64,000 nucleotides of DNA from NCBI GenBank assembly GCA_026075535.2, contig AP026545.1, positions 2,790,001-2,854,000 of the forward strand. Direction: 5' to 3'. The DNA comes from Tricholoma matsutake. Lineage: Eukaryota; Basidiomycota; Agaricomycetes; Agaricales; Tricholomataceae. Of this stretch, positions 23,666 through 35,064 are shown in pieces. The number at the start of each line of letters is the position of its first letter. Position 1 is the first letter of the stretch. The position numbers were made by a program, and so were the translations under genes. The notes beneath the pieces were generated by a model, which ran no database searches, had not been told where the DNA came from, and was given only the letters and a program-made list of their open reading frames with translations.

Positions 23666-25062
23666 GGTCGTTCGTTGTTGCTCTTAACTTGCTCAACTAC
23701 TATAACTCATCGGAACTTATGGGGATAGTAGCCCCGCGAGCCAAAATCAAATGGCATATCACCGATTGGTCACCGTGCTGAACAGTGTGGGCGTTACTTA
23801 ACATTGAACATTGAAAGCTGAGCGCTGAACGCTGAAGCACTCAAGTGGCTCAAAGTCCAATCGATTTGCCGGTGTCTATATACATATGAGCAAGGGTACT
23901 GGGTTGCATAGGATCGAGTGAAGAGCGCTTCATCTATATATATAGACCATACTGAGAACCTGGTTGAAGGTATGGCCATATGGATATCGGTGTTAAGATG
24001 TCGACTTTGTATTCTCGGAGACCATCAGCTGCCAACAAAACATGCCGGTCCGCTCTAACATCGAACATGGGATCTTGCCGCATTTCTACTTACGTCTGAC
24101 CCACATTGAAAATGATTGTGAATGGGAAGTGAGTCACTGAGTGGTAGTGATAGGCTAAGGCTAGTGGTTCGGAATGGCATATAACCATGAAAGCATATGC
24201 CTGTGCACCACGTTCAAGTATTTGAAGACCAGCTACGCAGGTCCGTGACATACTTTTGATTCAGCCATGACCTTAAAGGCTAGTGTTAAAATGACGTCCA
24301 AAGCTGGCGGTGCGAGAAGTTCGGAATAGTGCGAAGAATGCAGTATCCACAGGTGTTCCTTGAGCCAAGCGTCTAGGCGACATGACAGCAGTGGTGACTT
24401 CATCGTGGCTACAAAGTCATTCCGGTGGTACTATAGCAAGTAAAGCACGTCCGGAAGAGAATGCCGCAGGCGAGGATCGGCCATAAAAAAGTTGTAATCC
24501 GAAATGTGAATGAAAATTGAACATGCACGGTTGTAAATTAAAAGACGGTAAACGGTGGAGAAGCCTGTTAACCCCGTATAGCTAATTCCTGTCGACCTCA
24601 GATGGATTTGTGAATGGGCAAGCAACCCTTGAACCCAAAACGAAGTGGTTGCGATGGGTGGCGTGGCAATTCATTGGAAGAGTTCGGAGACCGGTAGGAC
24701 GCGATCAAAAGATACACGGTGCTACATCCAGTTTCGCATGTTACATCCATATGGAAATCTCGCAGTTGGTATTCCAAGTTGTCCTAGTCCTCATCCGAGT
24801 CATCGCACCGCATAAAGGTGCTTTGGACAATGAAGCAAACTGTCCAGTTCAGGCGACACGCAGCGGCAACTTTCGCAGAATCACTTGCGAACGGCCGAGG
24901 GGATGTCTTTTTGTCGTACGGTGACAGTTTAATCAGCACAGATGTCACGAGCGTATTGAGAAACGGCATCGCCGTAAGTATATGTGCCTTTAAGGTTCTT
25001 GATCTCCGCCCCATACCATTCGCCTACCTTCAGCCTCTCCGAATTCCACGCACCAACAAGCT
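23666..25062. other. Intergenic region between the EBP gene and the first regulator
   Basis: No supported gene. Divergent transcription starts on both sides, so this interval should hold both promoters. Short direct duplications lie near 23800-23835 (TGAACATTGAA, GAGCGCTGAACGCTGAAG). The open frames at 24610-25138 overlap each other on both strands and show no domain. Part of this may be the 5' leader of the gene starting at 25063. Confidence 0.5.
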
Positions 25063-28000
25063 ATGGTCCTGCCGGTGGCAGTTCCCGTTATGCACGACGT
25101 TCAAGATGCTCGTCCACTCAAGAGGCCTCGAAAATTAGGCGTTGCACCTAAGCCACGGGTCTCCGAGGATAGCAAATACGTCCCTAATGTACCTGTGGAT
25201 CACATCTTTATCTCTGAGGGCAACGTTATGAAAAAAGCTGGGGGCAAGAAGGTCTGTCAGGAACTGGATCCCAATATCGGATTGACTGACGAAGCATCCT
25301 TCCAAGGCGCCTCTTTCATGTTGCGAATGTAGAAGGTATGTAGCTTTTTTTCCTTTTCAATGCCGGCAACGTTTCATCGACGACCTGCATTGTATCTAGG
25401 CTGAAGTTACGGGTAGGTCGCTTATTGTCACGCATCGTGAGCGTATTTATTAATCAGCGGAATTAGTGCGACCGTAGTTTTCCATGCGCGTCATGCAAGG
25501 TAAGGAAAAATAATAGTCGTCACCGCAAGCCTATGCGTTGCTTGGATTTCTAATTCTATCCGTTCTACAGAAGCGAGGGTGCGCAGAAATATGTCCGGAT
25601 GGTACGCTACAATCGATCACATTACACACTTCAAATGTGACCGGTAATGTTATTCAAGGTGTCTTAGTGTCTGGAAAGGGCACTCGATTCATTCTTGCCA
25701 ACACTGAGCAATTACACACCAAGATACATGAAATGAGTGAACGGATTCGTCATCTCGAAGAAGCCCTCGAAGCCCTTCATTCACAACACTCAACCGAGAC
25801 CCATCCCCTGTTGCGTTCAGAGTATATGGGCATCAAGAGCACTATGGGCCTGTATGGTGGCATACAAGCAGGCACAGATACCTCCTCAACTCCTTCAGAG
25901 AATGGACATGATTATGAGTCAAAATCTGGACAGATGGAAATGGATATCCGCGGCCCAAACCAAGAAATTCGAAAAACCATTCAGCAGGTTCGCCCCATCC
26001 TTGCTTCTCATCATGCTGTACTTATGTCTTCGGTCCTGCCAGTTCAAGGTGCAGCCGGAGAGTCCAGATGCACTATATAACGAAGTTATACGATTGAGCC
26101 ATAGCTATCCTCTCCCGGATAACGTATCTCCCGAACCTAATTTGCCCTTGCGCGAATATATTCATGGGATGCTCCCCGATCGATCAGAAGCTGAATACCT
26201 TTGGGAACAAGCTCGCCAAAATGCATTGTGGCAGTAAGCAAATATTCTAACAATACCACATCCGTTCCTTGAAACTGATTTGACGCATGAAAGGTACAAC
26301 CCTCACCCAAGTGAGACCTTCTTTCCGAACCTTGCGCACCACTGTTACACCTCCTCGACCGAAGACCTATGTCCCCGGCGCCTCGCACTGCTGTTCATGA
26401 TCCTGTCCGTGGGGTGTTTGGTGGACCTTCATAAACGCGGTGCCGACTCCCCTGATGCCGAGCGGTACCACCAGCTTGCGCGTGCATCGCTGTGCGAAAT
26501 TCCCGTCATGGAGGAGACCAACGTCGAGACTATCACAGCCCTCTTTTACGAGATATGGTATCTACTGGTGTTTTCTGATAAAAAGAAGGCCGCGGGATAC
26601 GCGTGGGGCTTGATGGGGCTTACGGCCAAACTTGCACAAAGCGTGAGCAATTTTTCCCTTCATCGCATTTCTCGAGCGTGGGTGTCTTACGACCAGTGCT
26701 TTTAGATCGGACTTCGTACGTCCTTTCTGTTGCTTTGAAAAGAGACGAACTTACTATTTCTGGTGGGTGTTGCTATAGATCGCAATCACGGGGGATCCAA
26801 AGTCATCCCGGAAGAAGTCGAGAAAAGGAGGTCGCTGTTTTGGGAACTTCTTTACTTGGACGCTAGACTTGTGAGTTTTTGAGAAGGCCATTCTCGCATC
26901 TCCATTAACGTCATGCCATTTCAGTCTCTTTCTCTTGGTCGTCCTCCTTCCCTATGTATCAAGTACATGGATTGCCAGCGGCCCTCGTATAGCCCTGATT
27001 TTGGCCGCGATCCATCGGAAAGCTTACACTATTGTTCGTGTACACCCGTACCCTTGTTTCATAGAACTGTCACTAATGGCACTTTGTGTTTCACGTCAGA
27101 TCAAGAATGGAAACACTCTTGCTACAGGGAATGCCTTGCCCCTGTCCTGGAAATCATCTCCCAGCCATCATTACTGGAGTACAATGTGGTTATCGAACTG
27201 GACAAGAAAATACGTGACTTCTCAATTCCGGACCCTTTCCGAAGTGGAGCTCTACAGTCGCGTTCACTAATCATGCAGAAGGCATCCCTTTCGACCGCAT
27301 TGGAAGCTGGTAGGTCGTTCGGATAATCAAAAAGTAACAAGCTGATCTATATAATGAAAGTTCTCCTGCAACTGCACCGTACGTTCTTCACGCGTGCCCT
27401 CAGCGGACCTGAGGAAGCCTTCAATCGGCGACATAAGTACGCACCTTCTGTAGTTGCTGTGTTCCTGAGTGCTTCTCGCATGATTGCCACTGTGCAAGAT
27501 CTGTACCAGCGGGAACCTCAACTGACCGCGCGGATCTTGGGGTACTGGTCAAATGCTTTTTCGGCAGCGGTCAATATCTACCTTATTGTTATTTGAAATA
27601 GTTTCTAATACTTAGTGCAGGTTGCCTTATGCTTGCTTGTTTCTCGCGCACCGTTCACTTGTTTATCACCGGCCGCCCTTCAAGAGTTGGAGCGGGCCTG
27701 GACGTTGTTTAACTCCGCAAAAGACACGTGCCCCCGCGCGATGCAAGTGGTAGTGAGTTAGCTACTGATCGATGTCACTCGTGTTGTTCACCATTTGCCG
27801 ATATTAGCCAATCTTGGAAACTATGGTGAAGAAAGCGAATGATATCTATAATCGGTGGGAGAGCGGGAAAGAGATTCAGACTGTACTTCAGCATGTAGTC
27901 ACCGACGAAGCCGAAGTAGGTGTAAACTTACTCTCATCGTCAGCGAGAAGCTTTGTACCCCGAGCCGAACGGCACCAGCAGGTAACCCATGATCCCTTCG

Positions 28001-28353
28001 CATATACGCACCACAGCCTTGCGCAGTGTATCGTCGAGGTCCATCAGAGGGCGAAAGCACTGTACCCTCAGCGCAAACCATGCAGGTGTTCAGGATCAGT
28101 CAGTCCGCCCTGTCCGCCGTCCCATTTCTGGGCTCCCCCGCCGAATATCCCACAGACGTCGCCCGTGCTTCCAGATTTGTATTCGAATGCCTTCCAAAGA
28201 GATGTCTTCTCGCCCAATGGTCCTCCCACTCCTTCCCCACAACCCCAGTCCCCGCTTTCGCCAGCGTCGAGGCTGGCCGTGGTCGACACACTCAACTTTG
28301 AGCTGGGAGCTCTAAATTCGAATAGTGATCAGAGCTGGATGTCGTTTTTCTAG
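25063..28353 (+). CDS. Zn2Cys6 transcription factor, paralogue 1 (825 aa, 15 exons)
   Basis: Exons: 25063-25251, 25295-25335, 25399-25411, 25467-25499, 25571-25601, 25659-25987, 26049-26233, 26294-26642, 26706-26715, 26779-26870, 26925-27033, 27100-27309, 27361-27569, 27621-27752, 27808-28353. The phases close perfectly. The N-terminus is basic (KRPRK). The zinc cluster spans five tiny exons: C72, C75, C82, C88, C91 and C100, spaced C-x2-C-x6-C-x5-C-x2-C-x8-C, with RRLKLRC between the second and third Cys. A coiled-coil linker (ILANTEQLHTKI, RIRHLEEAL) follows. Then comes the fungal-specific regulatory domain with FFPNLAHHCY, CPRRLALLF, YAWGLMGLTAKLAQ and the hallmark SLSLGRPPS. The tail is Pro/Ser-rich and ends in SWMSFF. 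It should be a nuclear DNA-binding activator or repressor; the target is unknown. It is tandem to 28897-32200. The first donor (GTCTGT) is weak, so the first exon is the least certain part. Confidence 0.88.
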
Positions 28354-28896
28354 GGTTTGTTGCGGTCCTGAAATCTGCCGACATTCGGCAAGGGCGAATA
28401 TGTCCCCCGCCTGTGCCCATCATTTCACCGAGTCCCTGGACCCTGTTGTCTGTTTCGGATCCGGCAGATCTTTGTTAGATCTCTGATCTCCTTCCATCTC
28501 GGCATATTGTTTGAATGTTATTTATTTCACATGCATGCAAAAGTCTCTCTCCTTGTATTCTGGTAGTGTTTTTTTTTTTTTGGTTACCTCTTATGTAGGT
28601 TTTGTGTAAAGAATTTTGTCCATAAAATACACATGTCAAGCATAACGACCGGCGTGATTGATGAGGAGTCCGAGAATATCGCAGAGATGATGACTCGAGG
28701 GGGGGGGGGGGGGACAAATTGAACTTGCGATCACAAGGACCGTAATTTTAACAATTGCAAGCGTCTAGCTTGAAAAGATATTTGAACGTACACTGACGCT
28801 CACCACGGAGTCACGGGTTGATAGCTGGGCTTCGAAAAGGTTTTTGGAATCTTTACAGCTCTCATCTTGACTTCATACCACATCTATCTCTTTCAG
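28354..28896. other. Intergenic region between the tandem regulators
   Basis: Contains a T run (about 28568-28580) and a G run of about 15 bases (28698-28713). No gene is visible. It would carry the 3' end of paralogue 1 and the promoter of paralogue 2. TTTCAG directly precedes the ATG at 28897, so an upstream non-coding exon is possible. Confidence 0.5.
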
Positions 28897-31800
28897 ATGC
28901 TCGAGGCAACCTCCGACTACAGATATCCACATCCTTACGACGAGGAACGTAGGCGTCCCAGTAAGAGAGCCCGCGGTGGTCCCGCCGGGAATAGCTATCA
29001 CGATCCCGCGACTCCGCTCGGTGATTCCGAAGAACCTGCACCATCAAGCGAGAAAGCAAACTTGAAAGTGCCTGTAGTCCAACGGGTCCAGGAAAAAGAC
29101 AAGAATCGCAAGCTGTCCTGCAAGGAATGTCGTCGGCGAGTAGACAACTTGACACGTTGCCTCGTTATCTGGTCTTCTAATCGATACCCGCTTTCCGTTC
29201 CGCAGGTTGAAGTTGAAGGCAAGGCCACGCCTGTTCTATTGTAGTTGGTATATAATATTGACGAGCCTATTGTCAATTTTCCGAAGTGTGATCGCGTTTT
29301 CCCATGCCAGGTATGTTCTTCAGATTTCATCGGGCTCTATGACTAAATTTACAACGGAACTACAAGTCTTGCGTCAAGCGAGGATGCGGTAGCCTTTGTC
29401 CGGAAGGTGTGTAGTTTTGTCTTATCTTTCCATCCTTCGCCGTGTTGACTGAAGCTCCAAGGTGCTTTGACCTCTGGACGGGGGAGTCGGTATGTGATTT
29501 TAAATTGGGATACTTTATCAGGGTCTATTCAATGCAAGACAAAAAGGTTTATACTAGCTAACACGGAACAGCTCCATGAGAAGATAATACAGTTGGGTGA
29601 CCGTGTTCGGCAGCTTGAAGAAGCACTCGAAGCGGCACAATCAAGCAGCTCAAACCAACCCCATCCTCTGCTGTCTCCAGACCTCCTCCGGATCAAGACA
29701 TCACAGGATTTGTATACTGTCTCTCATGTTTCGAAAAGTGCGGCACCTCCGCTAGATCCTCCTCCATCCCTTAAAGGCGATTATCCCCGAGATGCCACTG
29801 GATCACCCTCTTTAACCCATCCCTCCAATTGCAATACCCACGCAGTGGAGGAGCCAGAGAATGAAACTCCTCCGCCGGAGATTCCTCCCGATATTCTCCA
29901 GCTCAGCGCTACCTTCCCATTCCCTTGGTCGGTCGATCTTAGGATCCGAAAGCGCATACGGGAGGCACTACCTTCTCGACACGAAGCACGAGCCATCTGC
30001 GAAGAAGCACAACGGAATGCTCTTTGGCAGTAAGTTGTGTTATGTTAGCCTATTCCTTTTCATGCTATATCCAGAAAATCTCAGATATAACATGGATGCC
30101 TCCGAGACCTTCCTCCAGAATCTGCTTCATCACTGCTACACTACCTCCATCGAGGACCTCAGTCCGCGACGCCTTGCTTTGTTACTCATGATTCTTTCAA
30201 TTGGATGCCTGGTAGACCTCAAGCGACCTCTTGGGAATCTTCATGGAGAAGCATATCACCATCTTGCCCGAGCTTCAGTTTGTGAGATACCCCTTATGGA
30301 GGAGCCGGATTTTGATGTATTACACGCCCTTGTACGCGAAACTGTTTATGTCACAAACGGAAGCTGACAACGCAATGATTAGTTTTTTATGATTTGGTTT
30401 CACTTGATCTTCTCCGACAATAGGAAAGCCGTGGGTTATGCTTGGAATTTAATGGGGTTCGTTGCGAAACTTGCGCAAGGAGTACGAGATGACATTCTCT
30501 TTCTTTTTTTGTGACACCTAATTATTATTTATATTCTCACAGCTTGGACTTCGTGAGTCAAGCAATTTTGTCTCTGCTTCTCCCTTGGCCGTAATGCCCT
30601 TCAACAGACCGCGACAATTCCCGGTTGAAAGGCATTCCAGAAGAGGACGAAAAGCGGAGAGCGGTCTTTTGGGAGCTATTGAACCTCGATTGCAGAATGG
30701 TGATTCTTGTTATCTTGTCTTCTCCCTGCGTAGGATCAAATAGCTTACACTCGGATCTAGAGCTTGTCACTCGGACGTCCGCCTTCAATTTGTCTCTCGC
30801 ATGTCGATACAAAGCCCCCGTCATATAATGGTACCGGCCTGTACGTGCCAAAGGAGGAAGTGGTCTGTACGTGTCGATATCTCTCCATACTCCATACTCT
30901 CGTAATCGGATTAATTGATATCCTGCAAGATCACGAGTGGAAGAATGCATTCTTCATCCAGATCCTCACACCTGTCCTCGAGGCGATTGTGGCAGTTGAT
31001 TTCCCCAATTATTCGTACATTATCAACCTGGACAAGATGGTTCGGGACTTTGAGATACCTGCTGTACTCGACGAACAGTATAACCACGACGTTCGGCCTC
31101 GGTTTCTAGTCATGCAACGAGCTCTCGTGTCCATGGGACGTGACATAGGTATTATATCTCTCTTGCTGAAGGCAAAGGTATCCTCACCGGCGACGCATCT
31201 ACAGCCCTATTGCAGCTCCACCGCCGCTTCTTCACCGAAGCAATGAGTGGTCCGGAACCTTTTGATCTTCACCACCAGTACGCACCTTCTGTCCTGGCAA
31301 CATATCTCGGCGCAGCCTCCGTAATATCGGCAGTTGAGACTCTTTTCGATCAAGAACAGCAACTAAGCGTGCGCTTCCTTCATTTCTGGTTTAATTCGTT
31401 CTCAGCGGCTGTAAGCTCAATTTCCCTTGAAACCCCTTCCCCCTCTTGTATTAAGTACGATGGAATTTCCCAGGTGACTCTTTCATTATTCATATCTCGT
31501 GCTCCGTCCACTCCTCTGGCTCCGTATGCCTTACAAGATCTGGACCGCATTTGTCAGCTTTTTCGGAGAGCTGCTAAAATCCTACCGTTCAGTGGAAAAT
31601 CTCTCGTGAGTCCTTTCGCAGGATTGTTTATACTGATGGAGTGCATGGTATGAAATCAACTTACAGCCTGTCATGGAAAAATTGTCTGGCAGAGCTCGTC
31701 GACTTTTTCTACAATCCCGCTCCACAAACTCTCCATCGGGTTCCTCTGTACATACCAGCAAACCTGCCTATCAGAGCAATACTGCAGACCATCCTACAGT

Positions 31801-32200
31801 GCAGCCGTTATCGAATGAACTCCCCGAGTCGTTCTCGAACGTCCATCCTTATCTTGTCAGATATGCAGAACAGATCAAGTTCACAGCCGCGCCAAATCCG
31901 TACCAACACCACCACGAAACAACCGCGCAACGCAGCCTTCTTCTACACCCACAACCAAGGGGTCCATCACCATCGTCATCTCCCACAGACCCCAGAGCGG
32001 CCGGGGAGTCATGGATGCCAGATATTTACCAGTACGCCAGTGTAGGTGTCGGCGTAGAGGAGCGGTATACGCGTGCGCAGGCGCAGGTGACACCATTCAT
32101 CCCATCCTCGCCTAGGATAGATCAAAACGACGCGTTCAATTTTGACCATGGAGCGCTGATGGTTGACTTGGAGGAAACGAGTTATATGGCCTGGTTTTAG
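28897..32200 (+). CDS. Zn2Cys6 transcription factor, paralogue 2 (823 aa, 15 exons, two GC-AG introns)
   Basis: Exons: 28897-29135, 29206-29218, 29287-29310, 29367-29406, 29462-29489, 29547-30029, 30085-30331, 30383-30481, 30543-30552, 30608-30699, 30761-30866, 30930-31148, 31205-31410, 31474-31605, 31667-32200. The zinc cluster Cys are residues 75, 78, 85, 91, 94 and 103, with spacing identical to paralogue 1 and the linking sequence RRLKLKC. Two successive introns around the 13-nt exon appear to start with GC (GCGAGT at 29136, GCAAGG at 29219). Reading them as GC-AG introns is what restores the canonical cluster. The regulatory domain shows the same blocks as paralogue 1 (LHHCYTTS, SPRRLALLL, YAWNLMGFVAKLAQ, SLSLGRPPS, MQRALVSMGRDI). 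The Pro/Ser/His-rich tail ends in SYMAWF. Most intron positions are shared with paralogue 1. Each gene has one intron the other lacks (25988-26048 in 1, 30332-30382 in 2). Confidence 0.92.
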
Positions 32201-32437
32201 CGTCAAGTTTTGGATGTTTGGATATTTGGTATAGAGGAAAATTGGTGTCTCCCATATTTTCTGCATGTTGTATAGCACGTACTTGCGTGATGTATATACT
32301 TACCGTGAGCTCATTTCAACATGTATTTAGACTTGAGTGTACATAAATGGCTAACTGCAAACAGAAATTACGTAACCCAATCCTGTTGCTTTACTTGTGC
32401 TCCTTCAATACGGCCGTCGTACGATTCTGAAGCTAAC

Positions 32438-33752
32438 ATGGCTCGAATACGAGAGGTTTGGGCACCAAATCTTGATATGGAGATGCGCAATATCCGTGAT
32501 ATTATCGAAAATTATCCATATGTCGCAATGGTCCAAGTCTCGCGCTCTCTTTGCCCCGCACTTGTCGGCTTACACCAAGTCTAGGATACGGAATTCCCTG
32601 GAGTTGTGGCTCGCCCAATAGGAACTTTCAAGACATCCTCCGATTACCACTACCAAACGATGCGATGTAATGTTGATTTGCTCAAGATCATTCAGGTCGG
32701 CATCACGCTCGCAGACGAGGAGGGAAACTTTCCGGAAGAGTGTTCTACTTGGCAGTTCAACTTCAAATTCAGTGTCAAGTGAGTTCGTCATAAGCTCTAA
32801 ATGACAGCGTATGAGATCTTCATACACTTTCCAGCGATGACATGTATGCCCCGGAGTCTATAGAACTTCTGCAAAAGTCTGGATTTGACTTTCAACGGCA
32901 CGAGGAGATCGGGATTTTACCGAACGACTTTGCAGAGTTGATGATAACATCGGGAATGGTACTGGCCCCCGAAACGAAATGGATTTCGTTTCATAGGTTA
33001 GTGGCTTTCATCCCACTCTCGTCATTCGATGTTCTATGAATGCGCACATGATTATATGTCTCTTAAACTCATCTTGTTCATTGTTTGTGTGGCAGTGGAC
33101 GTACTCATACTTTATAGTGGTTATGATTTTGGCTACTTCGTAAAACTTTTGACCGCCGAGTCATTGCCTACAACAGAGGACAAGTTTTTTGCTATCCTCC
33201 GAATATGGTTCCCCACCGTATACGACCTCAAATTCCTGATGCGCGCTACCAAAGTCTTGAAGGGAGGTCTGCAAGAGGTCGCTGATGATTTGGGCGTGCG
33301 TCTGTCATGCATTACTATTGTCTATGTTGCTTAGTGCCAAGCCATATATTCAGGTCGTGCGAATTGGCTCATCTCATCAAGCCGGATCAGATTCCCTCCT
33401 GACGGCTTCCACCCTTTTCAAAATGCGAGAGCTATACTTCAACGGTCAAGTTGACGACGCAGAGTTCTCTGGGAAGCTGTATGGACTGGGCCAAACGTTC
33501 ACGGTCTCAAACGGTCTCGCAGATCCAGGGCGAGGTGGTGCGACGATTGCTGAGAGGGAAGACCGTGGCTCATCAGCCAGAGAAGCCCACAATCAACCAC
33601 AAAACGCGAATTCAACATCACAGACTCAGATGGGTATGGGACCTATGCAGTCTGGTACTCTGCCCAACGCGTTACAGTCGTCAGTTTCGTATGGGCCGAT
33701 GGGTAACAACGGTGGATATCTACGAACATCATTAGTCGGTGGTGGCCGGTAG
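32438..33752 (+). CDS. CAF1/POP2 deadenylase of the CCR4-NOT complex (341 aa, five exons)
   Basis: Exons: 32438-32530, 32585-32778, 32835-32996, 33118-33295, 33354-33752, all with GT-AG introns. The product starts with the family signature [13 protein letters not shown] and carries all DEDDh exonuclease residues: D32 and E34 in MDTEFPG, D153 in SGYDFGY, H217 and D222 in GSSHQAGSD. It shortens mRNA poly(A) tails in the cytoplasm as part of CCR4-NOT, bound to NOT1 and CCR4. The core ends near residue 260. The remaining Gln/Asn/Gly-rich tail is typical of fungal CAF1. The gene begins only 237 bp after the stop of the second regulator, so the promoter is short or overlaps that gene's 3' region. 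It is the best-conserved gene in the window. Confidence 0.97.
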
Positions 33753-34049
33753 TCTACATCTGTATGTATGTACGATTTGTCGTGTATTGCTGCGGTTTCT
33801 TGAGCAGAGCTGGGGCTGTGCTTGGTTTGTTTTGGGTATGTGGCAGATGGTCTGCAATGGTGCTGGCAAGTAAATCAATCAATGTTGTTTCCTCCCATCG
33901 CGCTCAGTGACGAGTCCGAGGACTCGTCTTTATAACCCGATGAACATGCCATCAAAATACAGGTTTAAGTGCGGTGCCAAATAAGCTTTCTTTTGAAAGT
34001 CAGCCCCTACAGATTTTCAAGGTCAGCGGGATCTTCCGACATGCGGATT
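33753..34049. other. 3' flank of CAF1
   Basis: No gene. ATG- and T-rich sequence suitable for polyadenylation directly after the CAF1 stop, then the edge of the repeat family that begins near 34050. Confidence 0.4.
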
Positions 34050-34900
34050 TTGGACCCAAAGGGAAACTAAGTCTCACGGTTCACTCCAACTACCAGCAAC
34101 CACCACTCCGTCTCCACCTGCCACCACTCTCATGCACACTGCTACAACAGCACCCTAGGGTAAGTTTTTTTTCCTTCGTTTTTTACTCAACTAATTAATT
34201 GTTTTTCTGCGTTATTTAGAAACCAAACTCCATCTCACGAAGGGTCTCGACGTGAACCAAGCTACCACACCAACGGTCGCCAAATCTCCCCTCCCTGTGC
34301 AAGTGGGATATGAGGGTGTTGATAAGGGTCGGGAGTGAGCAGGGGGATGCTGGGAGACCCCACAAGGGGATACCCACCCGGTGAGCACCCACGATACAAC
34401 ATCAGACTCAAACAAGCACCATGTACCCAGGATGATGAGGAATAGACCCAGGACCCCATGACAATGACAAAACAAAGAAGCCAGCACCAACGCCAGCAAA
34501 GGCACCAGCACCAGTACACCCAAACAACTGGAATCGACCCTGCAGGCCCCAGTGACACCCAAACAAGGCACCAAGGTCCAACCACAGCGACGAACAACAC
34601 ACCACCTGCCTCCAGCCCCATGAGCAACTGCTCATTGGGTGGATCGCGGGTGGAATGACAAGACAATGGGGCTGCCACAACATCGCGGGCGAATGGAGGA
34701 GGTGACAGATGATACCTACCAATGACACCAACGCCAACACACAACCCTGACATACAACTCCACGACGACGATGAATAGGGTGTAGCACAGGTATGGGTAA
34801 ACCTGCGGTAAATGGCCCACAGGTTTGATGGGTATGGGTACGGTTGCCGAAATGCCGGACCTGTGACATACCATACCTGTTTTGGTGGTGTCACAGGTAT
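34050..34900. mobile_element. Remnant of the hairpin-intron TIR family
   Basis: Shares three features with the elements at 56666-58695 and 60321-61829: a (CCACCA)-type CA-rich stretch, an intron-like unit at 34160-34219, and the phrase GAGCAACTGCTC followed by a GGGTGGA box (34622-34640, with GGTGGAATGAC). No terminal inverted repeats or tRNA-like ends are seen, so it is a fragment. A small set of GGTATGGGTA and ACCTGTG-type inverted motifs lies at 34790-34885. Confidence 0.6.
34160..34219 (+). other. Intron-like unit
   Basis: 60 nt: donor GTAAGT followed by eight T, CTAAT-type branch sequence, acceptor TTATTTAG. It matches the units in the other family copies. No coding sequence flanks it. 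Confidence 0.6.
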
Positions 34901-35064
34901 CAATGGTTATTTAGGTCATCAGCTGCGGAAGATGCTGGACATCGATCATCAGGAGAAACAACGGCAAAATCATCGTTTGTAAGTATTTCAACTTTCTTAT
35001 TTCACAACTAATGTTACGATTTGTTATCTGGACCCGCAAGACCAGGCACTTCATTTTTCCTTTC

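Noticed and set aside
24610..25138. Open frames of 76-106 codons on both strands upstream of the first regulator
   Set aside because: They overlap one another on opposite strands and show no domain; the interval is more likely promoter and leader.
32321..32437. Upstream in-frame Met for CAF1 (32321)
   Set aside because: The conserved CAF1 N-terminus starts at the ATG at 32438; the 39 upstream codons are not family-like.
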